Source: Sternotherus odoratus (lineage: Eukaryota; Chordata; Testudines; Kinosternidae). Taken from it: a stretch of 64,000 nt of DNA. The stretch lies in assembly GCA_032164245.1 (NCBI GenBank), contig JAVMKO010000017.1, positions 19,692,756 to 19,756,755 on the forward strand. Direction: 5' to 3'. The notes under the pieces are model-generated. The model ran no database searches, was not told the DNA's origin, and saw only the letters and a list, made by a program, of their open reading frames with translations. Position numbers and translations under genes: made by a program. Shown one piece after another: positions 31,423 through 42,163 of this stretch. Position 1 is the first letter of the stretch, and each line of letters begins with the position of its first letter.

Positions 31423-31568
31423 CTGCCAGCCCTGGGGCTCCAGTTCCCGTGCCCCCTGGAAGACCTGCCGCACGGCCTGAGGAATCATGCCCATAGTCTC
31501 AGGGCTCATGTCGTCTGGCCCCTCCATGGTATAGGTCTTCCTGCTGCCTGTTACCCATCCAGAGCAGA
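31423..31568 (-). pseudogene. KIFC1: KIFC1 exon with deleted P-loop
   Basis: On the - strand, acceptor TGCAG precedes SALDG. The text then jumps to TGSRKTYTMEGPDDMSPETM and GMIPQAVRQVFQGARELEPQ. Kinesins have about ten more residues here, ending in the ATP-binding GQTGSGKT. They are deleted by a length not divisible by three, so the frame meets a TAA, and the last Gly of the loop is Arg. The 3' border is GC (CAG then GCGAGT). Without the P-loop no ATPase is possible. Confidence 0.85.
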
Positions 31569-31651
31569 CTGCAGGGAGGGAGGAGGACGTGGTCACGATG
31601 GGGGTAACCCCCACACTCCAAATCCCCCAAGTCCTGTGCCCCACTCTGTAC

Positions 31652-31768
31652 CTGTACCAGCAGCGCAATCTCGTCAAACACCTCCTCCTGGGAGCAGGCA
31701 GGGGAGAACACCCGGTCAAAGCTGAAATCGTATTTCATGTCAGCCTTGCGGTCACGGCCAGTGTGGGA
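31652..31768 (-). pseudogene. KIFC1: KIFC1 exon: DFSFDRVF
   Basis: On the - strand, acceptor CCCAG and donor GTACAG enclose SHTGRDRKADMKYDFSFDRV then FSPACSQEEVFDEIALLVQ, the start of the kinesin-14 motor domain after the neck. The frame is open. It lies at lower coordinates than exons that should come after it. Confidence 0.87.
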
Positions 31769-32492
31769 CTGGGTGTGGGGGGGGAAGACAGACATGTGGG
31801 TCAGACTATAGAACTCATTCCCAGGATCCCAAGCCTGGGGGAATTGACAGCCAACTCTGTGCCTCTGATGGGCAGGGGTTGGATGGGCAGGCCTGCTGCT
31901 TCTACTTCTAGCCATGGGCTGCCCCCTGCCACCCCAGTACCCCTGGGTTGGGCCTTCTGCCAGGCCCTGCAGCCTGGGGCTCTCAGGCTAGAGCCTCCCC
32001 AGCTCCTACTGCCTTGCCCCAGCCCTGCACCAATCTAGGTACCTTGCTCAGGCTCCCAGCAGCTAGGCCTGTCTGCCTTCCCCCTAGAGAAGGAGACACT
32101 CTCTGTACTGTTTCCCTGCCTCACAGCCTTTCTACAGGCCTGCGAGTGTTTGGGGCGTGGCCACCCAGCTGAGCCTAACTCCCCAATCAGGCTGGGAGTT
32201 TGCTGGCTCCCGGCCACAACCCCCTTCCTGGGCTGTTTCAACCCCTTCAGGCAGGGAGCGGGTGGTCACCCCGCTACAGGGGGCAAATGGTGACTGGCAG
32301 TTGCCTAGACTGAGGCAAGGTGGGGATGCAGGCTGGAGGGTTCCCCACGGAGGGGAGACCCTGAGACTGTGTGGGGTACTGCAGGGATGCAGCACCCTCG
32401 GTAAGAGGGTACTGGGGTCCAGAGAGGGACTCTGGGCCAGCAGCAACCGGGACATCGGCCTGCAGAGGGCGCTCCAGAGGCTGGGACATGTT

Positions 32493-32680
32493 AGGGGGGA
32501 GGGATAGCTCAGTGGTTTGAGCATTGGCCTGCTAAACCCAGGGTTGTGAGTTCAATCCTTGAGGGGGCCATTTGGGGCAAGAAAATCTGTCAGGGGACAG
32601 TACTCGATCCTGCTAGTATAGGCAGGGGACTGGACTCGATGACCTTCAAGGTCTTTCCAGTTCTAGGAGATTGTATTTTT
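32493..32680 (+). mobile_element. tRNA-derived SINE (Cry-SINE-like), copy 1 of a tandem pair
   Basis: Starts gggagggatagctcagtgg (box A) and has gttgtgagttcaatccttga (box B). The body runs gagggggccatttggggcaa, and the CR1-like tail includes gactcgatgaccttcaaggt. It is full length with a T-rich 3' end. By family knowledge it is transcribed by RNA polymerase III and mobilised by CR1. Confidence 0.88.
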
Positions 32681-32681
32681 T

Positions 32682-32862
32682 GGGGGTGGGGGGATAGCTC
32701 AGTGGTTTGAGCATTGGCCTGCTAAACCCAGGGTTGTGAGTTCAATCCTTGAGGGGGCCATTTAGGGCAATCCTGCTAGTGTAGGCAGGCGGATCCTGCT
32801 AGTGTAGGCAGGGGACTGGACTCGATGACCTTCAAGGTCTTTCCAGTTCTAGGAGATTGGTA
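32682..32862 (+). mobile_element. tRNA-derived SINE (Cry-SINE-like), copy 2 of a tandem pair
   Basis: Begins directly after copy 1 with gggggatagctcagtggt and has the same boxes and tail. It carries an inner duplication of atcctgctagtgtaggcagg in the body. An AT-rich run (tatatttatattata) follows at 32873-32910. Confidence 0.88.
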
Positions 32863-33127
32863 TATCTCCATTTATATTTATATTTATATTATATATATAT
32901 ATTTATATATATTAATTCCCGGATGGACCAGCAGGAGGTGCCGCGGGGTGAGTTGCCACCCTGCTACACTCCCCTCTACCAGGCAGGGAAGGGCCCGGGG
33001 AGAGGGAAGGGGCAGAAGGATGCATGCAGGTGGTATGTTACATTGCCCACAGCACTATGACCACTGGCCCTGGGGAAAGGGGGGAAGAGACTGCTGATAA
33101 TGGGGCATGGGGTGTCCGAGCTGTTAC

Positions 33128-33267
33128 CTTGTTGGAAAGCGCCATGATGACCAGTCCCAGGGCAGAGAGGCTAGTATTAATGGACCTCGTCTCTCTCAAC
33201 CGCTCCCCCTGCGAGAGGGACTTGTCCAGCCGCTCACTGCCTGCCAGGTCCACCAGGCTTAGCACGG
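33128..33267 (-). pseudogene. KIFC1: KIFC1 exon: LVDLAGSER (switch II)
   Basis: On the - strand, acceptor CTGCAG and donor GTAACA enclose [20 protein letters not shown] then [20 protein letters not shown] and MALSNK. The switch II DLAGSE motif and the NxSLSALG helix are intact. In gene order this belongs after the P-loop exon, but it lies upstream of it here. Confidence 0.9.
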
Positions 33268-33424
33268 CTGCAGTGAAGGGTGAGGGAACGGATGAGACAG
33301 GCCTGGCAGAGGACACCTCACCCAGCTCTCGCCTCACCCACCACGTATGGCAGGGCAGTTATTCTCTGGCAGCCCCAGCCACCACCTGCCAGACTCTCAG
33401 ACACTGCGCAGGTCCCGGCTCCGG

Positions 33425-33495
33425 TTCCAGCCCTCAATGCGCAGCCTTCCCTACGGAGCAGTTGGCCTTGGCCACGTGCCGTAGCTTCAGCACCT
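33425..33495 (-). pseudogene. KIFC1: KIFC1 exon remnant: switch I region, broken
   Basis: On the - strand, after CCCCAG, it reads VLKLRHVAKANCSVGKAAH and then meets a stop where kinesins have NERSSRSHS (switch I). Comparison with the expected text shows a short deletion and several changes, so the nucleotide-sensing switch I is lost. Confidence 0.75.
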
Positions 33496-33573
33496 GGGGG
33501 ATGCAGGGTGTGTTGGTGGGGTCAGTACAGCTCCTAAGCCCACTGGTCCCAGCACACCCACATCCCAGCTCAC

Positions 33574-33727
33574 CTCATCCTCGGAGTCCACAGGCACATA
33601 GGTGAGGTTGGGAACATGCAGCTCCTCACTGCTCTGGCAGACCCGCTTGATCTCCAGTTCAGTGCCCCGCTCTGGCCACCCCACCAGCAAGTCACGCAGC
33701 GACTCATTGTAGATCTCCAGGAAGTTG
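33574..33727 (-). pseudogene. KIFC1: KIFC1 exon: LEIYNE
   Basis: On the - strand it encodes FLEIYNESLRDLLVGWPERG then TELEIKRVCQSSEELHVPNL and TYVPVDSEDE, with donor GTGAGC. The 5' end is abrupt: AT-rich text (ccgtaaaatacaattttaca) replaces the expected acceptor and preceding residues near 33728. That point is a rearrangement breakpoint. Confidence 0.88.
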
Positions 33728-33779
33728 TAAAATTGTATTTTACGGTATAGTATTGTTTTTATTTTGAATTACAGGGCGG

Positions 33780-34954
<1,175 letters not shown>

Positions 34955-35809
34955 TGAAACAGCGAGCAGCCCGCGGGCACCAGCCCAAGAGCCGCATTGT
35001 CCCTGCACCCACCCCACCCACTCCGGACTGGGGTTCCGTCTCCTGAGGCCCGGCTGTGCCGTTCGCGTTGGTCTTTTGGTTCCGCACTGCAAACCGCGAA
35101 ATGTGGGGTCCGTGGTTACTGGGGAGCGGCTCCAGAACGCCCATCCCCTGCCATGTGACCTGCAGCATTTCTAGCTTTAAAATCGGGTTGGACGTTATTT
35201 GGAGGACTAAAATAGTGCATGTATGGACACTGACCAAGATGGGGGAGTCTGGACTCCCACCCTGAAGTCATTACAGCTAAGATTTCCCATCACTATGTAT
35301 AAGCCAGGTATGGGTTAGGGTACCTATTCGGAGGAAGTTGAAACTTTATTATTGTTTTACATTTTGAATTTACATGAAACAGTTGGCACGTTAGAGACTC
35401 GGAAGATTTTGAAAAATTACATTTTAAATTCCTAATTAGAATGAGACATTCTTGAATGAGGGAGAACCTAAAATTTCCATTATTTAATTTCAAACTTCAA
35501 ATGACGAGGCTGAGAATGAAATATGTTAATTTAGCAACTTAAGTGCTCCCACTGTTTAAATAAATGAGTAATTTTTCTTGAGTTAGAATAGATGTTAAAA
35601 TTGGATGGATGCTAAGCACAAATGCTCTTTTTAAAAAAAAAGACATGAATTCTGGAATGGATTAAAATCTGAAATATGAAAACACAAATGCCAAACTATT
35701 TTAATACAGTCAAACATCTAGAATCAAAGGATGCTCATACTTACAGGATGGAGGACTCTATCCAAAAGCAGTGCTTCTGAGTTTAGGAGTCATGATAAAT
35801 ATAACTTCC

Positions 35810-36485
35810 CAATGCAGTGCTGTTCCTAAGAGGGGTAATGTGATCCTTAGATGTATAAATGGAAATATTGAGCCATAAGATATTACTTTTGTATGGAGCA
35901 TCACTAAAACCATTATTAGAATGTGTCCAGTTCTGGTGGCCACACTCCAAAAAAGATACTGAAAAATTAGAAACAGTCCAAAAATTGGGATATTTTGAAG
36001 TCTGGAAAACCTGAAATCCAGCAAGAGACTTAAGAAGCCTTTTATTTAATTTTAAGAAAGAGAAGGTTACAAGGTGAATTGAAGCTGGTATTTAAGTACC
36101 TTTGGAAGCAAGGTAATTATTCAGGAATAGTCCCTTTTTCCAAAACAGAGTGTCCACATGGGGGAGTTACATCAGCATAGATCTAGCAGAATGTTTCCCT
36201 GTATAGACACCTCTAAAGTAAGTGCTAGTGGCTGGAAGTTAATCAAATTCAACTGGAAAAAATGTGCAAATTTTTGGTGTGTGGGTAGTTCACTTTGGAG
36301 CAGTTTAGCAAAGGATGTGGTAGATTCTCCATCACTTGATAGCATTGAGCCAAGATTGGAAAATGTCTTTCTAAAAGATATTTGTTTCAGGAATGAAGGA
36401 GTGAAATGTTATGGCTGGTATTATGTAGGACAGAATAGATTATCATAATGGTCCATTCTGGTGTCAACCCTTTCAGTCTATGAAT
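35810..36485 (+). mobile_element. CR1 LINE fragment, degenerate
   Basis: Worn CR1 reverse transcriptase C-terminal text on the + strand (vtgtccagttctggtggcca-type sequence near 35920-35945), then a 3' part near 36300-36480 (gtggtagattctccatcact). Stops and indels throughout. Confidence 0.6.
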
Positions 36486-38070
36486 TTTCTGCACCACTGT
36501 CTTTAAAATGACACCTAACACTAACCTTTTGTTTTGCACTGTGCAGGATGCTTGAATTATAGGAACATATTACTTCTCACACTGTCAAATTCATGGTCCA
36601 TCTAAATTAACATCTGTTCTCTAACAGAGGCCAGAACCAGATGGTTCAGAGGAAGGTGCAAGAAACCTTGCAGTAGGCGGACGTGGGATAATCTGCTCCC
36701 CATGAAAACTTTTGCTAATTCCCTAGTAAAGAACATCTTGGGCCCTGAAGCCTGATGTTTTTATAGGAAATTTTAAAAGTATGTCTTCAATATTTACTAT
36801 TATTACTCCGAATAGTCTTTATCAAATATAACTATCCAATCTCTTTCTTAAAATCTTGTTCAATTCTTGGTCTCAATGACATTCAGTAGCACAGCTCCAC
36901 CATTGCATTACACATTTTATGATACAGTATTTAATTTTATCAGTTCTGAATTTGCAATCATTTAATTTAATTGCACACTTTAACTTTTAGATATATGTAA
37001 TTGAAATAGAGGTGATCTAAAAATCAGAGAGCTGGTGGCAAAGAGGCGTAGAGGATTCAGAACAGTTTTATATCTCATTTTGCAGCATGGACTTCCATAG
37101 TTAAGTAAATATCAGCAAATCATCACATTTGTTTAAAATGGCCAGGATAAAACACTGCAAAGTTAGCATAGTAAAGTTAGCCTTCTGAGTGTTTTATCTG
37201 AGCTATTTTAAGCAAATGTCATGACTTGCTGTTATTTATTTGAATATGGAAGTCTATGCACAGTGAAGAGTTGGTGGGTGAGTGGGAGTGGGCTGCTTGC
37301 TTAGCCTGAACCACATAGTCAGAGCACTGAATACAGTGGATAATAAGATAATGCACGTTTGAGGAAATATTTTACTCTTATGCATATCTGGAATTTGACA
37401 GATCACTTAAAGGAAAAAATTTGAAACATTTAGGGAGCTAAACTAAATCGTCTGTTTTAAATTCTCTCTCTTCTAAAAGCTAATGAAGAACTCAACTATT
37501 AATTTAATTGCTTTGTACTGAAAGTGTTACCCGCCAGTGTGGGAAGCAAACATATCCATTTCATAAAGATTCTCTTTCTCACAGGTGATGGCTTCCCACC
37601 TAACCTCTTCCCCCCCAACCCCCCAGCTCCTTCCCTGCTCCAGCCCTCCCTTCCCCCACCTCTTTCCACCCCCACCCCATCTCTTCCTGCCCAGTTCTAC
37701 CTCCTCCCCCATGTGTGCCCCGGCCCCACTCCTCCCCCTGACCCTCAACGCCTCTGATTATTGTGTAGACATATCCAAAGTCTTTACTTCTGTCTGCCTT
37801 AGCATATTCTCCTCATGTAATTGGAACTTTGTTCAGGAGGCACTGATTTATATTTTTCATAGACTTTAAGAATGATGTATTCATCTCTTCTGAATAAGAA
37901 AATAGGTTTATGCTACCAATATTTCTGATCCTTTTCTTTTTAGCTGTAATGGTTCCGATATTGCAATAGCTGTACTTCCAGCTTAAATAGAGAATTTTTT
38001 TTAGCAAACATTACATGCTTGGATGTCTTTAAAAAATGGAGAGAATGTCTATCGATCCAAATCTCTTATA

Positions 38071-38472
38071 CAGTAAAACCTCCATTTAACAGACTAATTC
38101 GGGCAAGGGGGTGTCCGTTAAATCAGAAAGTCCGTTATTTAATAATAATAAAAAACCGAGCTGTTGGAGCAGCAGCCCGCCCGCCACAGGGCCGGGGCGG
38201 CAGCTCTGCAGCCCGCCTGCTGCTGGGACCTGGGCGGCAGCCGGGAGCCGGGACTCGGGCGGGAGCCAGCAGCCAGCCCGCCTGCAGGTGTGACCCAGGC
38301 GGCAGCCGGGAGCCGGCAGCCAGCCCGCCCGCTGCCTGGACCCGGGCGGCAGCCGGGAGCCGGCAGCCAGCCCTCGACAAATGGATTTCAGATGCGTCAG
38401 ACTTGCTTAGAAATTTTGTCCGTTGCATCCGAAGTCCGTTAAATCGAGGTCCGTTAAATCGAGGGTTTACTG
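38071..38472. mobile_element. Tigger/pogo-type MITE with TA target site
   Basis: Starts cagtaaaacctccatttaac and ends gttaaatcgagggtttactg, a clear terminal inverted repeat, with TA on both sides (38069-38070, 38473-38474). Sub-terminal gtccgttaaatc repeats occur at both ends. The interior is GC-rich, with a repeated gccgggagccggcagccagc unit. It has no transposase and fits the Tc1/mariner Tigger group. Confidence 0.85.
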
Positions 38473-39079
38473 TACCACGTTGTTTTGTTTGCCTCAACTT
38501 AAGAGCTATCTAAAACAGGTCTGGAGAACAAAAACCTGAATTGTTTAGGTCACTGGGATCTGAAGGATCATGTGCTGAGATAGTGAATGGTATTGCAAAA
38601 ACTAGTAAAGAAGTATTACTTGTTCCAGCCTATAATTGAGAACAAAAATTGAAATTGAAAAGGATCCCCAGGAAATACTTCTTTCCTATGTTCATAGGTT
38701 GCAATGTCACATTTCAAAGACAATTGAATAAGCTCTATACCAGGCCTGTTCATTTGTACAGTTCTGTTAATAGGTGAGAAGAGATACTATGCCCTAAAGG
38801 TTTTATATACCCTTGCAGTTCTAGATTGCAAAGCCATAAGTATTTACTAGTGGTCATATGATTATCCAGTGATTATCTGTATGTCCTCCTGATGCATTGC
38901 TGTTTCTTTTCATTTGTTGTAAACTTATTGTCCCTTAATTTAATTGAATGTATCCTTGTTTTGTGTGTAAGATTGCATGAGTTTGCTTTGCTTGAACTCC
39001 TGGCACCCGTAGGGAAGTGCTGTAGAAAGTAACAGAGAAGAAGCACATGGAAGAGTAGAAGGAAGCAAAATAGACTTAC

Positions 39080-40025
39080 AGTAAACCCGTATATAATGCG
39101 TGTTTTATACAGCGCTTTTTTGACATCACACAGTTTGCATTTATTGACCCATTTTTATGTTGGGCGCACTCACATGGACCTGTCTAATCGGGTCGGGCAA
39201 GAAAACCATCAACTCAGCTCCCTCCTCAGTTCAGCTGTTACTTGCGGCCTTTGTGTTGTTGACACTGGGTCAAAGTTTTGGACATGATATCACAACAGTC
39301 CTCATCATTTGCATTCATTATGCCACCTAAGAGGAGTAGCAGTCCTAAAGAAAGTGAGAAGAAACGGGAAATGATTAATTTAGCTAAGAAAATAGAGATA
39401 CTGGACAAGCTCCATTCTGGTTCCCAACTCAATGTGATGGTCGCAAGTATGGTGTGAATCAATCTACGATTCGCACCATTAGGAAAACGAAGATAACATT
39501 AGAGCACATGTTATGGCTGCAGGTAATGCTAGTCCTACCACCAAGAGGGTTATGGGGGCAGATGTTCAGCTAAATAAAACAGAGACTCTGTTGAACACAT
39601 GGATTGAAGATCTGACTCAGAAACAGGCAATAATCTGTGGGACAGTCATTAATGAGAAGGCACAGAAATTGTACGCAGACGTGCATGAGAAGGAAGGTGA
39701 ACCCACTCAAAGGAATGCCAATTAGTAGTGGCTGGTTTGATAATTTTAGGAAGTGCTTTAACATCCATAATGTGACTTTACAGGGGAGTCTACATCAGCT
39801 GACCACCAAGCAGCAGAACTCTTCCCTGCTAAGTTAGCAAAAATTATTGAGGAGAATGATTATAAGGCTCAGCAGACTTTTAATGCTGATGGGGAAAAAA
39901 GTTTGTTCTGGAAACAAATGCCATCCAGAATCTATATCACTGAGCAGGAGCATTCAGCACCAGGATTTAAAGCTGCTCTGTGTCAACGCATCAGTGGATT
40001 GATTTACACCTACAGTCAGGGTGGA
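39080..40025 (+). pseudogene. Tigger-like (Tc1/mariner, pogo) transposase relic
   Basis: A cagtaaacccgtatataatg end at 39080 resembles a Tigger terminus. It is followed on the + strand by an N-terminal CENPB-type DNA-binding part (MPPKRSSSPKESEKKREMIN from 39320, then AKKIEILDKLHSG). Later come WIEDLTQKQAI, SSGWFDNFRKCFNIHNV, then SADHQAAELFPAKLAKIIEE and QMPSRIYITEQEHSAPGFKA. Several frame changes and stops break it, and the catalytic core after 40020 is missing. Confidence 0.8.
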
Positions 40026-40300
40026 TTTGATTGAAATCAAATTGATTTAATCATGGATTTCTAAATAAAAGTGCATTCTTGTTGGTGGTTATAACCTTAA
40101 TACATATTCTTCACAACTCAGACATAAAGTAGGTTTAATTTTTAGAAAGTAAACACTATACATTTTAAAAGTGATTTATTTTGAAAACATTTTAGATTAG
40201 TTTTACAGCTATATCAGAAAATGAATGATTGGTTATTTCGTTTACCAATGGTAATTGAAACAGTTCACCTCCCAATGACTTCATAAATATCTATCTCCAA
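40026..40300. repeat. AT-rich dispersed repeat, 'gatttgattgaaatcaaatt' type
   Basis: Begins ggtggatttgattgaaatca, a short palindromic head common to a dispersed reptile repeat, followed by AT-rich sequence. Family not determined. Confidence 0.4.
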
Positions 40301-40329
40301 TTCAACAGGTTAATTAATCATTAATATTT

Positions 40330-40547
40330 GGAGGATTTTTTTGCCATGCTGTATTAGGAGGAGAACAGTGGGGTTTGGATGGATTGGGGGTTCTGAGGAG
40401 GGCACTCAAGGGGTGGAAAGAGGGTGGGGGTTGGATAGGAGGTGAGGCCAGGCTGTTTGGAGAGGCATAGCCTTCCCTACTCAGCCGTTCATATGATTTT
40501 GCAACCCCGATGTGGCCTTCAGGCCAAAAAGTTTGCCCACCCCTGAA
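40330..40547. mobile_element. hAT-type element, left end missing
   Basis: Its right end, gatgtggccttcaggccaaa then aagtttgcccacccctg, matches the ends of the elements at 42409-43199 and 48764-49379. No matching left end or target duplication is visible. Confidence 0.65.
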
Positions 40548-40904
40548 CTCGAGGATTCCTGCTTTACAGACTCTTAATGATGGAGAATTTACCATTTTCC
40601 TTGTGGTAGTGTTGTTGTTTAAACTTGTTAAAAAGTTTAATTTTTCTAACTCCGACTTCTAGCTATGGGGTCTTATGACCTTTTTTGCTACACTTAAGAG
40701 CCTCCTAATATGTGGTACTAGCAAAAATACCCAGCGTTGCTCGGGGTATTTGTAATTGGAAACTGGGAGGTAAAAAGACTACAATGTTTTTTATTAATAC
40801 AAATTTTGTTCAGAAGTCTCATTTTGTCTAATTAATTTCATTCTCTTGCATTTAGATGTGGTTTCTCTGATACATTTTCGCTTTTTACGTGGCATAACAT
40901 TGCT

Positions 40905-41535
40905 CGGGTCCGTTGGAGGGGGGAGAGAGCTGAGTGAGTGCAGGGTCTGTTGGAGGGGGGAGAGAGAGCTGAGCGGGGGGGGCAGGTGGAGGGAGGAGGG
41001 GAGAGAGAGCTGAGCAGGGGGGGCAGGTGGAGGGAGGAGGGGAGAGAGAGCTGAGCGGGGGGGGCAGGTGGAGGGAGGAGGGGAGAGAGAGCTGAGCGGG
41101 GGGGGCAGGTGGAGGGAGGAGGGGAGAGAGAGCTGAGCGGGGGGGGCAGGTGGAGGGAGGAGGGGAGAGAGAGCTGAGCGGGGGGGGCAGGTGGAGGGAG
41201 GAGGGGAGAGAGAGCTGAGCGAGGGGGGGGCAGGTGGAGGGAGGAGGGGAGAGAGAGCTGAGCGAGGGGGGGGCAGGTGGAGGGAGGAGGGGAGAGAGAG
41301 CTGAGCGAGGGGGGGGGCAGGTGGAGGGGGGGAGGGGAGAGAGAGCTGAGCGAGGGGGGGGCAGGTGGAGGGGGGGAGGGGAGAGAGAGCTGAGCAAGTG
41401 TGGGGGCCGTTGGAGTGGGGGTGAGATTTAAAAAAATTTCGATTCTTACCTGAGGGGGGAGAGAGCTGAGCGAGTGCGGGGTCCGTTGGAGGGGGGAGAG
41501 AGCTGAGCGAGTGCGGGGTCCGTTGGAGGGGGGTA
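40905..41535 (+). repeat. G-rich minisatellite, 41-45 bp units
   Basis: The word gctgagc recurs at 40968, 41009, 41050, 41091, 41132, 41173 and 41214 (spacing exactly 41). It then recurs at 41257, 41300 and 41345 (spacing 43-45, as the G run grows), with two diverged units after 41460. The unit is gagagagagctgagcggggg then ggcaggtggagggaggaggg. Runs of six to nine G per unit could form quadruplexes on the + strand. The proline-rich open frame on the - strand is only a by-product of the repeat. Confidence 0.95.
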
Positions 41536-41544
41536 TTATTACAT

Positions 41545-41779
41545 CATAACTATGTCACAGAGAACAGCAGGTGTTAACCTGCTGCCCAGGTGATGCTAAT
41601 GGGCTTTAAAGAATTTCACCCCTAGAGGGGTGTAAGAGGTGAGATTTGAAAAATTTTCGATTCTTACCCTGATTAGGACCCTAAAGCCTATAACTATACC
41701 AAATTTCAAGTCTCTAGCTGAAACTGTGTGGAAGGAGTAAGGGAACATACATGCACGAACACACGCATACACCATTTGA

Positions 41780-41813
<34 letters not shown>

Positions 41814-41815
41814 TG
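41545..41815 (+). repeat. Dispersed repeat tail ending in (TA)n
   Basis: The flanks of the minisatellite read as one element. On the left is tagcaaaaatacccagcgtt at 40711; on the right is the cacccctagaggggtgtaag body, caaatttcaagtctctagct, then tttttatatatatata at 41783-41812. The family is not determined. The minisatellite seems to have expanded inside it. Confidence 0.4.
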
Positions 41816-42163
41816 TCCCCTGTGTTTCTAGGTACTCAGATGGAGATCATGTTGCTTCCTAATATTCTTTGATAAGATAACTAGATTGAGTTGCTTAAGT
41901 TTTTCATTGTAAAGAGTGTTTCCCAGAGTCACTTTTTTTTTTTTTTTTTTTGGGTAGCTCTCTAATCTTTCGCCCGTTTTCCAACATAATTTTGAAAGTG
42001 CACGTGCTAGGAAAGGACCGAGTATTTTGGTGGTAGTTTCACTCGTGCTGTATACAACGGTATTATCACTTCCCTTCTACTCGTCCAAAGATCATGTTAG
42101 CCGCAGTATTTTACTGGGAGCTAATGTTCTCTTGGTTATCTACAATAACCTTAATATCCTCCT

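Noticed and set aside
32493..32570. Functional tRNA gene
   Set aside because: Boxes A and B are present but the sequence continues into a SINE body with a CR1-like tail. It is a SINE promoter, not a tRNA gene.
29880..33727. Functional KIFC1 gene sharing a bidirectional promoter with CRK
   Set aside because: The exon order is scrambled, the P-loop and switch I are destroyed, one conserved exon is absent and the 5' end is cut at 33728.
40885..41397. Proline-rich 170-codon - strand open frame
   Set aside because: It is the minisatellite read on the other strand. The period is 41 bp, so the frame stays open only because the unit has no stop. No start context or splice support.
40905..41420. Telomere-like or centromeric satellite
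   Set aside because: The array is short, in single copy here, G-rich with a 41-bp unit and lacks the ttaggg motif.
40905..41535. Possible CRISPR-like array
   Set aside because: The units are contiguous and degenerate, with no unique spacers, in a vertebrate intron. It is a minisatellite.
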